A stretch of 64,000 nucleotides of DNA from Monocercomonoides exilis (taxonomy: Eukaryota > Preaxostyla > Oxymonadida > Polymastigidae). The stretch covers positions 930,001 through 994,000 of the forward strand of contig LSRY02000028.1 in assembly GCA_001643675.2 (NCBI GenBank). The letters run 5' to 3'. The position numbers and the translations under genes were made by a program. Every line of letters starts with the position of its first letter. Position 1 is the first letter of the stretch. Below, piece after piece: positions 11,701-24,199 of this stretch. Under the pieces are notes generated by a model. It saw nothing but the letters and a program-made list of their open reading frames with translations. It made no database searches and was not told the DNA's origin.

Positions 11701-14700
11701 CTCCCTCTCCTTCTTCATCCACTTCTTCTTCATCTTCCTCCTCCTCCTCTTCTTCCTCACAATACACTGTCCCGTCCATCAGAAATGCTACTCTTCGTCC
11801 AATCAACCTCATCACAATGGATTCTTATCCGCTCTCATTAGACATGCCCCCAGGCATCCCCAGCCCCAGCTACTTTTCATCATCTTCTTCCTCATCATCA
11901 TCATCTTCTTCTTCTACCTCTTCTTCCTCCTCCTCCTCCCACTTTCGCATCCACCCTTCCTTCCTCAACCTCCTCCCGGACACCACCGCCAGCGCCCTTA
12001 CCTTCCGCACTCTCTTCCCCCCTGTCCTCTTCCCCTCTCCTCCCATCCCCACGTGGCTGGCTGTGCGGTGGGGCGTGTGCCGATGGATGCATCTCTCTGA
12101 GGCTGTCCCGCTGATGCTCGCCCTCGCCAACGCCTGTGTCATCAGAGCTTGCACTGTCCATGTCCCTGCTCTTCCTGCCTCTCTCACTGTCCCTTCACTC
12201 ACTGTGGATGGCATGATGGCTGAGGTCGCTCTGTTTGAAGAGGAGCTGGCGATGTATGCACAGGAAGCAGTAGAATCTTCTTCTTCTTCTTCTTCTTCCT
12301 CATCTTCGTCCTCTTCTTCTTCTTCAAGTCAGACTTCCTCTGCCTCTTCTGCTTATTTCCCATCTGTTAACACAACACCCACCAGCCAGTCAAAATTCAG
12401 CCAGAACGAAAGCTATTTCTCCAACGAGATCTTTCCAGATGCCAATTCGCAGCATCATCTCTCTCCACTCGATCTCTCCTCCTTCTCTCCCATCTTCCCC
12501 CATCTCTTCAATAACAACAACACATCCTCTTCTTCCTCTTCCTCTTCATCCTTCAAGCACTCCTCCTCCTCCTCCTCCTCCTTCCACTCTCCCTCTCCTC
12601 CTCCTCAAGTCGCTACCTCTGCCTCAGCCTCCACCCTTTCCCTGCGTCCACAGCCATCCTCTTTCAGTACTCCTCTGCGCTCCTCTTCTCTCCGCCAGTC
12701 GCTCTCTCTCCTCTCCATCGACTGGTTCGAAGTCGGCCGTCTCTTCCTCACAGCCATCCATGGCTGCACACACCTCATCCGCACTTTTGGATGCTGCTCA
12801 CGTGCTCTCTATTCCTCCATCATCGGCTCCTTTTGGAACGGCACATTTCGTCCTCAATGGGCATATCGTCCTTCATCATCATCCTCTTCTTCTGGCTCTT
12901 CTTCTTCTTCTTCAGCGCCTTCCTCAGCCACATCACGCAAAACCCTCAAAAAGTCCTCATCTTCTACCACATCTGCCTCTGCTGGCATGGTCGATGCTCC
13001 TTCTGCCTCCACTGCCCAGCTGCCAGATGTCTCAGAGAAAGAAAACGCTCCTTTTGAAGAAGAAGTCTGGCTGAATGAACTTGTGCAGCTTGTCGCGCCT
13101 TTCTTTGCGACCTTCTTCCAATGCCCAGATGAGCATCAAACCTCTCCTCGTCCATTCTGCTCCTCCTGCTTCTCTTTGGAGCACCCTCACTCTCTCTTCC
13201 ACCTCAACATCCCCGTTGCTTTCTCTCCTTATGTCACATCGCCTGCTTCCCAGCTCTCTCCCACATCGCCCTGCGACTCTTCTTCTTCTTCTTCTTCTTC
13301 TTCTTCTTCTTCTTCTTCTTCTTCTTCTTCTTCTTCTTCTTCTTCTCGTCTCCCTCCTGTCTACTCTCAAATCCTCTCCTCTCTTTCTGAAGACCCCTCT
13401 GTCAAGCACACCACACGCCCCACCAGCTTCCTCCGCTGGCACCACATCCTCTCCTTCGTGTTCCCCTTCCTCTCGTTCTGCCCCTGCTGCTCTGTTCTCC
13501 CCCGCAACACCATCACGCACATCCTCTTTGCTGCTCGAATGACTCACAGAAAGATGGTCAGAGAAGCTGAGCAGATGGCTGCAATTGCTGCTATGTCTGC
13601 TGATCAGGGCTCTTCCTCTGCATCTTTGCAGTCTTCTTCGTCTTCTTCTGTCTCATCTTCTTCTTCGTCTTCGTATGTTTGTGCTTCTTCTTCATATTAT
13701 TATCCTCCTTTTGCCCCTTCTTCCTTCACAGCCATTTCACCTGGTTCTTCTTCTTCCTCCTCCTCCTCATCTTCTTCTTCCTCTTTCAGCTCCTTCACTC
13801 CATCCATCTCTCCTGTCTATTCCGTCGCAGATGTGCCCTCTGAACGGGAATTAGTGAAGAAATATGCTGAGCTTGTGTCTGACATCCAGAAAGCTGCCAT
13901 CGACTGCCTCAACACCGTCATCGAGTCTGTCGAGTCACTCGGCCAGTCTGCCTCTCTCTCTTCAGTCACACGCAACCTGTTTGTGAAAGCAGTCATTACA
14001 CACACTTCAATCAGCGCCCAGCAGGCTAATGCTCCGCTCACTCCTGTTAACCACCTCGCTTTTCTGTCTGCTGCCAAGTATCTGCCACACGATGCACCAA
14101 AAGGATCAACAAAAAGACTGCTGCAGATCAGCACCTCTCCCAGCGATGCCTCTGCAGACAACGACTTCTCAGCCAGAAACCACACATTCTCACCCACAGG
14201 GCAGATGGACACAGCGCCTGCCTTTTTGGACCCACCGAAGACGCCTCGTGGGATGGGCGCATCTCAACAGCAGCTGCGCCACGACTCACGTTCAGGCAGA
14301 GGAGGAGTGCGGGTGAGGGGCAGCGATGTCTGCATGCATCTGAAAGCGCCTCATCGCGTGCTCCTCTCCACACCACTCAACATCGTCCAGCACATCACAC
14401 GAGAGCTGCTACCTTGTCTGGGCGCTGTTCTGTTTGGCGGCCGGTCGCGTTGGGGTGCCACTCATCTGTCTGACGGGCTGTGCTGTGTGCTGCATGGGGT
14501 AGGGGAGTGCAGCTGTGTGAGAGAGTGGAAGTCTCCGATGAAGAGGGGGATGACTTCAGAAGACGTAGATTTCATCTACTTGTTTGAAGGAGGGAACAAC
14601 GTGGGCACACACACAACTCTCAATGGAGATGCCCAGGGAGCTTCTTCGTCTTCTTCGGTGGGCGTGTCGCAGCTGGACCAGTCTACACAGAACTTGTCCA

Positions 14701-17700
14701 TTCAAGAGACTGAGCTATCTACGCAGCACAGCACTAGCATCAGTGCACAGTCGTTAACAACAGACAAATACTTGGATGCCCATCCAGCACAGCAAAAGGG
14801 GAATGCATCAGCAACTCCTTCTTCTTATATGAATCCTCATGCCCAGCTGCCAACGGTACCGTCAATGCCTGATCTCCCTTCTGCAGACAATCCTGATCAG
14901 GCAACCATTTTCGACCCACCCGCAATCACACAGCAAAAGCCTTCTAATTCCTCCTCTTCCTCTTCTTCGAATTCCAGTCTGACTTCGAACTCGCCTATCT
15001 TTCCTGCAATGCACCAGCCTTTGGGCTTCCGGCAGATATCGAGTGCAGCCGTCGCTTCTTCTTCCACCACGCTGACAATCGATCCGAAGAGGCCTCGCTC
15101 ACACATCCTGGCAAAGACGTACAGAAACATGCGTCTCCACATCCATCTGATTCTGTCAACTCCGCCTCTTCCTGTGCTGCCTGGGAAGTTTGTGCACGGT
15201 CTCCTATGCACAACGTCATCAGTTGTGATTTCGCTGCTTTCGTGGCTCCTGTTTCCTTCCATTCAGCCCATCTTCGAGAATGTAGACACACTTTTCGCAG
15301 GAGAGACAAGAGGCGCCTGGGAAAAGAACAAAGAATCCATTGCATCAAAGGAAGGAACCAAGTCAACCAAACGAGAAAAGCCCAGTGGACATCTGTATCC
15401 CACATACCGTTCGGCATCATCCTCTTCTTCATCTCAATCTCAGTCCCAGTCTGACTCGAAGTCTTCCTCTCCATATGGCTTTGATCCCTATCAGGCACCG
15501 CAGTGGTACTCGTGCAGCCGCTCAAGCTCCATCCCACACATGCCAATTGTAGAGTCCTACATGCAGACATCGAGGGATGTGCTAAACAGCCATCTGCCTC
15601 CGTCTGCTGTTCCACCTGCTGCTCAGCAGCGCTTGTCCTTCCCAACAAGCCTGCATGAGCTGGACACGACGACAACGTTGATGGTGATCTCACTGATGAA
15701 CAGCGAGTTCTTCAACTACGGCATTGTGAATTCTGTGAAGCTGGAGCAACAGACGAGCCAGACGCGGATGATTCTGGTGGAACCGCAGCTGTCACACTTC
15801 CACAACAGCATCCAGATGAACTACGAGGCGCAGTCACGCACCATCCACGAGCACGTGCCCAGCACAGCGAAGGAGCTGGAGGAGTCGCTTGAGGCAGATG
15901 AGGATGACTATCCGTACTTACCCCATGTTATCTCTTTCATCATCGAGTGCTTCCTTCAGGGCATGTTCTATGTGTACGAGACAAACCGTGCATCACCAGC
16001 ATTCACATGCAGACACGGGATGTTTGTATCGATCTGCCGTGTTCTGCTGTGGGTGATGAAGATATCTGACTCACATGACATCCAACTGCACATCGATGGA
16101 GCAGACACACTCACTCCGAGCGATGTGAGGCTGGTGGATTTGATGGCAGCACTTCTGCTTATACCACTCTCCACAGTTATTGCCAGGCAGGACATGATGA
16201 TTGGACTGCTATCGAAGAGAATCCTTGCGCGCTACTTGACTGAATCCACAGCTGACTCGTCTCTTCTCGATGTCTCCACATCTTCTCCTCCTCACTCTTC
16301 GGTGGGACTCGATGAAGGCTCATCTCCAAATGCTTATTTGAATGCTGAGCGCACTTCATCATTCGAAAAAGCGTATGAAAAGATGTTCCCTCAGAACTCG
16401 AATACAACGCCTAGATTGGGCTTTGGCGGATTGCCAAGCTCAAGAAAGAGGAGCGGAGTGGAAGAAGGAAGGAGGAAAGGAAGTGAAATGAAAAGAAGAG
16501 AGAGAGATGTGCTGAACAGCCCTCTGCTTGTGATTCTGGCCGGGTTGCTTGATTTGGAGCTTGAGTGCCTGTCTGTCTGCCCGTACATCAATCAGAGAGG
16601 AGGAAATGTTCATCTGCTGGAAGGCGGGCAATGCTTCATTCCTGATCAGACAAGCGACATGAATTTGAGAGAGCTTCTGCCAGACAGCTCGATGCACAAC
16701 AGAAACAACATCTTCGGCGTGATGAATGTGGAGCATCACATTGTGCTTATCATTGCACTGTATGGAGTGTTGACAGAGGTTTCGACAAGCAGCGGAAGCA
16801 GAACTTACATGATGAATGAAGCAATTGCAACATTAGAGAAGCAGTCAATTCTGCCCTCATCAGCTTCAACACCGGGTATTCCTTCACCAGATTCCTCTGC
16901 TTCCTCAATCCCATCTGCCATTCATCCTTCTTTGCTGGCCTCGTCAAAGAACTTCATTCACATCTCTGCTGAGCAGTCATCCGTCCGTGCCAAAAAGCGC
17001 AAACACTCTCCAGCATTGATTAGACTCCGCTTTATTATGCTTCGTCTGTCTATGAACTGCAATCTATTTGAGCCAGTCATCACGTTCCCGCCTTCTCCTT
17101 TTGACAGAACAGCTCCAACAGCGGCAGCTGGCGGATCCTCCATCGAATTTGGCATGCCATCATCTCTGAGAGAAGAAGACGAAGCTCCCACAAATCGATC
17201 CAAAAACCCCAAATGGGTACCAACCTTCCAATCTCTTGCCAGCAATTCCTCAGAAGTGGACAATCAAAACTCTGCATATTCGGCCTCAAAGCTTTCCAGA
17301 CTCGACATTAACCGGCCGGAGCCACTGTTGCACGTTTTGCGGCCAGGTGAGGAAGATGGAAAAGGAGCGAATGGCAGAGGCAACACAGCAGAACATAAGC
17401 TGCCACAGGAAGTGACTGTGCCAATGCCAACATCGACGATGCAGCACTGGCGCGATGTATTTGCAGAGCAAGTGCGTCTTTCGATCTTCTCGCTGCCAGC
17501 ACACATGCTGCGTCTGACGTCCATTCTGTCGCTTTGGATACCCCACGAATATCCCCACTCGCCAATGGTGTCTGCCTTTATCTGCATGCACAACACGTCT
17601 CTGATCATGAACGATCCGCTCCAGACAGTCCTATCATTCGTCAGGCACCACACTCCCTGGACACCCCGTCAGTCGCTTGCCATTTACACAGAAGACTACC

Positions 17701-20700
17701 GACGAGTGCGCGTTGTGCCGACATTCTTTGAGATGTACTACGAGAACATCGGCGGGGCACACGGAAGCTCGTGGCTCAAGTTTGCACAGCAGCTTCCGCT
17801 GGACCTGCTCGACCCGTCGACTGCGAAGGAGATCAAGCGAAAGCTGTCGCCAAAGACGATGTATGAAGTGGCACGTGAGCAGAACGCACGAGGAAGTGGG
17901 CAGATTGATCCAGAGATGGCAAGTGAGGAGAGCAAGCATCTGTATCATGTTGTGTTCAGATGGGGGTTGCCTTTCCCTGCGTCGCTGGTCAAAACGAAAA
18001 AGAGGATGCCTCCAAAGCAGTTCAATTCAGCCATTGCAGTCACTTCATCGACAACTGCCAACAAGTCGATCTCGGCGTTTCTGAAGGGATCGCAGATGAA
18101 CTCACCAGCGGATGTTTCGTCGCCCTCGAGAGTTTCTTCTCTGAAGGCTGACTCATCAGAAGATTATTTCATTGGCAAAAAAGAGAGACACAGCAAATCA
18201 CGCAATATTTCTCAAACAGGAATTTTTGATCCAATCACACAAAACTCGCTGAATGAAGAGAAAAAGCATCAGAGTTCCCATTCTCTCACAGACTGCCTTC
18301 TTCCTCATTGGGATCAGACCAGTGCTGCACTGGCTGGGCATCTGTTCCGCCATCACCAGAACACTGTGTCTGCATTGCTGTGCAGCTTCTTCGCTTTCAC
18401 TGAGGCCATGTGCTATTCCTCTGACGACACAACAGGTGACTCAACAGCGTTCGACCTGCCAAAGCCGTCGAAGCTGATGCACGCTGAAACATCGCTGCTT
18501 CCAGGTAGCATCGCAGCAGTGATGCCATCAGAGGCCTCTTCGAAGTTTGCCAATGTTTCATCGCCTGTCATGCCTTCTGCTGGTTCGTCTGCTGAGCAGC
18601 CACAGATTGTGCTCACCACTCGCGATTCGCTGGTTGTTGCGCCTGTACAGGTGAACACATTCAATGTATTTGGCGGGACAAACAGAATGAGAGATATTCT
18701 GTCTGGCTGGTGGTCGCTTTCTGTTCCACGGTTGTTGAACCCAGCCAACAAAGCACAGCTTCTGATGGGACGTTCTTCGCCTCCGATTGTCAGAGAATCG
18801 CCAATGCCTCTTCTGCCCCCGAGCTCCTCTCCATTCCCACACAGCTACCAACAGAAGAATCTGAACCAGAATGTATCATCAGGAACAGCAGCTGGTTCAA
18901 AGGGAATGGCTGGCAGTGCAGACAAACCAGGGGAAACAGAAGAAGGACGATGGCTTTGGAGTGGCACTCTTTCTGGGCTGCCGCTTCTTCCTGTGTGGAG
19001 TGTTTCAGGCAACATGTTCCCGTTGAAGCACACTTCAACATCCACATCAACTCCTGTCTTTACCACTTCCACAGCTGAGTCTGCTGCTTCATCATCTACC
19101 AATTCTTCTTCGTCCCAGCGTTCTGTTGTGTTTAATCCTCGTGCTATTCGTGTTGCACAGGCTGATCTCCTGTCTGTCTTCCAGTTTCTGTCGCACTGCA
19201 AGTCACTCACTTCGCAGCTGAACTACGAATTGGAGGAGATTGTCAACTCGTCTTCTGGATCGAGTCTACTTCCTTCTTCAATCGGCTTTCTTTCTGGCAT
19301 TCCTCTGTTCTTTTCTTTTCCTTTCATCCACTTCTCCACATACATCCGAAATGTTGTCACAACATCGCATGTTCAGCAGTCTGCCTCGCGAATGCATCTA
19401 TCAGCCATCCCAACTTCCGGTGAAGATCCATTTGACCAGATGCCGTATGTGCATCCGTTGTCTCCACCTCCTTGCTCTCCTTCTTCGCTCACAGCATCCT
19501 ACTTCGAGAAAGGCCAAGCGGATGCCTGGGAGCACAGCAACGAAGAGGTTGCGCAGAGGCAAAAGAGACTCTATCTGATGCAAGGCCCACCGAACAAGAA
19601 GCTGTTCCCGCACTTTATCTCTTCCCATTTCTCGGTGCATTCAGACACTCCTGTTCTGAGGATGGTTGTGTCATCGCATGCATGTTCAGACACTTCTCCC
19701 AACTCAAAGGAGCTTTTGATGCGCCAACCGCATCTGATGCCTCGAGCCAATCGCAAAGAGCTGTTTGTTGGATTCGGAAGCAAACCATTCTCTTTGACGC
19801 TCGACTCATCGTTGCAGTCAACGGAACATTCAGAGTCTACCTTGTCTTCGTCTGGAAATCCTTATCAAAGCAATGCAGCTGCGCCGATGGTGAATGAAGT
19901 GTCACCGTTTCCTGACACACTCAGCGACACTGGCAATCCTGTCTGGCTGGTCGATATTCTCGTGTGGTTGGGATATGCCATCTCATCACCACCACCTGTG
20001 AGTTACGGCTTTGGAGGTGGGATTACTCCTCTTTCAATGCCGAACTGCATCTCGTCAGGATTAGCTTATTCTCCAGTTGAATATGCGCTCTCCTTCTTTG
20101 CCAGAGTGACACGTGAAGTGCTGATTCATCTGCAGCGCGATCCACAGACAATTGAAGAGCAGGCAGCGTCATACATGAAGCTGGACACTGAGCATGGCAT
20201 TGTCGTCCCTCCTTCGTCGCATTCACGCTCATCATCACCTCAGTCGCTGAGCAGACACCAATCAATGAGAGAAGAGTTCACCAGAGGCAGAACGGGCAGA
20301 AGGAGAGATGCAGCAGTACAGGACACTTCTCCGCAAAGAAACCAAATTTCGAAGGAATCACGCGATGACAGCGAGTCTGGTGCAATGACAAGAGGAAGGA
20401 ATCTCTCGCCAATTGTTCAGTCTCCACTGCGAAACAGTCAGAAGAACAGAAGCAGAAGCAGCAGTGCTGACTCTCCTTGTGATCTGCTTGGAGCCGCTGA
20501 TCTGAAGCAGAAGCAGATGGTTGATGCATTTGCTGGGCAGAGCATCCACAACGCAGCATCTGCTCTGTTTGCTGTATCCAACGAAGACTTCGACCAGAGC
20601 TTTTATCTTCTTCATCGAAGGCCTGCTTTTGTTCGTCCGCCACCAAGTGTGTCCATTCCTCATTCATCGCGACTGATGCTCGACTGGTTTGGTTCTCATT

Positions 20701-23700
20701 TTCTGTACAATGCAGCGCTGCCGTCTGTGCAGAAGTCTGTAGCATCTCCTGTTGCGTCTTCTGTGCCAGCGGGTGAGTTCTTCCCTGCTGTGCATCAGTT
20801 GGAAGGGCGCGATCGGAACATTCTCCCAATTCAAGCACGCAACGCCCTTTCCTTCTCTCGCTCGCACGAAGAGCTGGCAACTGAGCGGAACAACGTTCTT
20901 TATCTGGCATCACCAGCACAGTTTGTCACTGTCCCGCTGCTTCTTGCCAATCCATACAGTTTTCATGCGTCTATCATGCTTTTCCTCCTCAACGGCACAT
21001 CGCTTTGGGGCACTCTCATTTCTCTCATCGATCCTGCTGTGTTTTCTGTTTGTCCTTCTCCTCTCTCCTTTTCTGTGCGTCCGCCGCTCTGCTCGTATTC
21101 TCCTGTGAACAGAAAGACTCAGCCATTCTCTATTTTGATGATGACTGACCTGCACAACATCGACAAGACTGCACGTGCACAGATGGCTGATGCTGCTAAG
21201 CTTCCATTATCATCTTCTGCTCCAAACGAGCTGACCATTAAGATACCGTCTGTGAACTCGAGAGAGGCACAGCTATCAAGTGGATGGGGCGGTGGAGGAT
21301 CGCCTTGGAGTCGTTCATCAATGGGGGAGCAACGGTCGCGTCTACGTGCTTCTCCTGTGAAGCCCTCTTCCATTCCAGCCAAGCCGCTCTTTGCCCACTT
21401 TCCGCACCGCCACTCGCCTTCTTCTGCGAGTGTGGATCTGTTCTCCTTCATCGCAGCTGTTGGCGCCTCCCGCTTTGAAGTGCTGTCTGTGCGATCCTTC
21501 TTTTCAGTGCTGCTAATTATGGAGTATGTGCTTGAGGCTGCGACTAAGCTGTCTCGCATAAGCGTCGAATTCAACGGTATCTTCCGCTCAGCAGTCGCAA
21601 CAGCTGCTTTCCAAAAAAGGACTCAAAAGCTGAATTCCCAGCTTTCGCAGTTCGGTGCATCACAATTGCACTCCTCTGTTTCAGCACAGCAGCAGTCTAA
21701 TCAGCCTGGCACTTCTTTGACGCTTCCAGTCATCCATCCGCCTTCAATGCTTCCATCTGCTCAGCCCGTCCAGAACTCCTCATCATCTGAGCCATATCTT
21801 TCGTTGGTTCAGCCTGCTCCCTCGCTTCATTCACTGAGTGTTGCCTTTCCAGTGGCTGATCCTTACTGGCCATCGTCTTTGTCCTTCTTCATCCACAACA
21901 ATGGCCACACGCTCCATGTACTCTCACAGCTGCTCCGCCCAACAGCCACAGACGATGCGCTTCGGTGGAAGTATCCGCAGAGCTTGATGGGGTCGTGGTC
22001 GATCTTTGCAGAAAGGCAGAGGAAGGAGATTCAGTCTGTGTGGCCACTGCTGATCAACAAAGTTTGGGATCTCATCAGTATTCCTTTGATGGCAAAGCAG
22101 AACGAGCTCATGCTGAACAGTAGTGTTTCGATCAGAGTGGAGAAGACGGGGACGTATCAGGACTACGGGCCATCGATGAAAACACCTCTTGTTTCTTCCG
22201 CTTCTGGAGAGATACACAACAGCCCATCGTTTTTGCATCACAAAAGCTTCCTTCTTCCACATTTAAATTCTGCTTCTATTCAATCTTCTTCCCTATCATC
22301 GTCATCATCATCTTCTTCTTCTACATCTTCTTCCTTGTCAATTCCGCCTTTATCAAAATACACGCAAGAGCAAAAGATTCTGTTGGACAGAAAAGTAATG
22401 ATTGATCAAGAACGTATTTGGATGCTTGAATACAAGCTGACACATTCCATTGAGAACAAAGGGAAATCCATCATTCCCGACAACCACTACCTCTCATCTG
22501 TGCGTGTCCTCTCTGACAACGGAGTCATTGAGAGCGTTGTCAACACGCTGCGCACTTTCGTGAGAAAGTCTAAATCTCCCAGCGCTTTTCTCCTCCGCTC
22601 CACAATCTATTCGCCATTCAGCCTATCGGACTCTTCAGAACAGCAAATAGATTCTTCAACTTCTCCAACAAGCGACGAAGAAGGAGAACCACAAGAGACA
22701 TCAGTGCCAGCTGAGCAGGCGCTGCTTTCTGGAGGACAGATTAACTCAGCTGAAGTCGATAAGCAACCAGCACAAAAGACAGTGAGAGAGGAATCAAAGT
22801 ATAACAATGAACTTAACCGAATGCCGCTTCCTACCAAGATTATTGAGTTTGAGGTGATTATTCCAATACATGGTGGACTGTCATTGACGCAGTTTGACAT
22901 GCTCACATCTATCCTGACATTCCTCGTGATGCTAATTCCACACAACCGCCTGGCGAAACGAATTGCTCGGCTCGACATTGCAGAGCTGCTGCTAAACAGC
23001 ACAACTTTTGTTTCATCTCTTCTGCTTTCGAATTCTGGCACTCATTATCCGCTCATTCCTCCATACGATCTGATTGGCTGTGCTAATTCTGCTTTTGCCA
23101 CTTCGCGAATGGTTGAGATTCCTTCCTCTTCCTCCTCCTCCTCCTCTTCTTCTTCTTATGTGGGAGCGCCAGACACTTCAGCTACTTCTCCTAGTTCCAT
23201 TGCACCATCTTCACAGTCTGCTCACACTTCATCTCTCAGATCATTACCAACATATCAACCGAGCCCTGCTCTGAACTCTCCTTCTTATCCAACCCATCTC
23301 CGCACAAATGACACCGAGCAGAAGGAGAGCAGCGACATCTTCTTTGAAGTCTTTACGCCACCTCAGTCGTCTTCCATCCCCTCTGCCGTGGCAATAGCTA
23401 CGCCTCAGATGGGAACACCCCCCACATCACTGATAATCGACAACCCGCCGTTTCTGATATTCTTCCGTCTGTCTTCTTGTCTTTCGCAATGTCTGACTCT
23501 CTTAAACTTAATAGCAACTTACAACCCCAGCATCATTCATTATTTGACTACTCAGTCTTATTTTCCTTATCTTCTGATTACGCTTGCATGCGTTCCTGTT
23601 TATTCTCCTTCTTCTCCGTTGGACAATACTCTTATTCCTTTTCGATCTGTCAATCTTCGCGGATCTGCACTTCAACTGGCTGTAACTCTTTCTAAGAGCT

Positions 23701-23759
23701 GCTCCATCCTTCATCAGTTTTGCAAGAAACTATTACAATTTAAGAAGGTTGTTCAATGA
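5750..23759 (+). CDS. STK36: giant Fused/STK36-like serine-threonine kinase with ubiquitin-like domain and Ser/Glu-rich scaffold
   Basis: Exon 1 is 5750-5836 and exon 2 is 5904-23759, with a 67-nt phase-0 intron (GTATCA..TTTAG). Splicing restores the kinase N-lobe: Gly loop GEGSFGKVF at residues 20-28, then VAMK with Lys42. HRDLKPQN has Asp134, DFG has Asp152, and GTPLYMAPE ends near residue 179. Substrate-lobe sequence (SLGALLYELYVGEPPF, then LLQKDPENRFQWPELLNH) is typical of the Fused family, which acts in Hedgehog signalling, at the ciliary central pair and, as plant TIO, in cytokinesis. All catalytic residues are present. The protein is about 5,980 aa against roughly 1,300 in human STK36. 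It continues with a Glu/Lys-rich stretch, a ubiquitin-like segment (about 838-921) and thousands of Ser-rich residues. Between these lie hydrophobic helical blocks that could be armadillo-like repeats, as in STK36. The target of this protein is unknown. Confidence 0.9.
8331..8580 (+). other. putative ubiquitin-like (beta-grasp) domain inside the Fused kinase
   Basis: Residues about 838-921 stand out from the surrounding Glu-rich sequence. They read as a ubiquitin-fold pattern: ITLNFHKSDGGVISFQI (two strands), NATVLSAKERLIAELEQ (helix), ELVILTVEGEQLLEEYTLEE and then SGTVLGLIVI (last strand). The order and spacing match ubiquitin, whose corresponding end is LEDGRTLSDYNI followed by STLHLVLR. 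There is no terminal diglycine, so it would be an interaction module, not a conjugated tag. This is a pattern match by eye only. Confidence 0.55.
13278..13346 (+). repeat. pure (TCT)23 microsatellite coding polyserine
   Basis: Twenty-three perfect TCT codons lie in frame in the kinase gene. Most other Ser runs in this gene mix TCT, TCC and TCA codons, so this tract looks like a recent slippage expansion and is probably length-variable. Confidence 0.95.
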
Positions 23760-24199
23760 GAAGGAAAATGCAAGTATTTATTTTTACACACATGTTGTTA
23801 TATAATTGGGCATTTTATGAAATTTGCCTTTGGTTTTCACCTGGTTGTAATTTCACTTCAATTTTTTGTTTGTAAAGTTATACAAAATAAATCTATCTAT
23901 GTACAAGGAAGGTACTTTCTTTTAATAAAAAGTATTCGGATAAAAAAAATAGATAGTAATAAATGCAATAGAGTTTATTTCAAATGAATTGTGAATTCTG
24001 ATAATTTTCTCCACACTTTATACACTTTTGGACATTAGAAAACAAAACGCGTTCAAGTTTTTTTCACTTAATTTTAATAACGGAAGTTCCATTTTTTGAT
24101 TCTGTTAATATTCCGTGGGAAACATCTCACGAAATGATACATACAAGTAATAAAATAAAGTAGTTATTTTGTGAAAAATTTTCACAAAAATATAATTTT
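23760..24199. other. 3' flank of the kinase gene, non-coding
   Basis: AT-rich sequence after the TGA stop of the kinase. AATAAA-like strings occur near 23886 and may serve polyadenylation. I see no gene here; the transposase remnant begins at its right end. Confidence 0.5.

Noticed and set aside
6338-23714. Many antisense and alternate-frame open frames across the giant kinase gene
   Set aside because: They mirror the Ser/Glu-rich codons of the kinase frame, give Leu/Arg/Glu repeats, and show no domain or start context.
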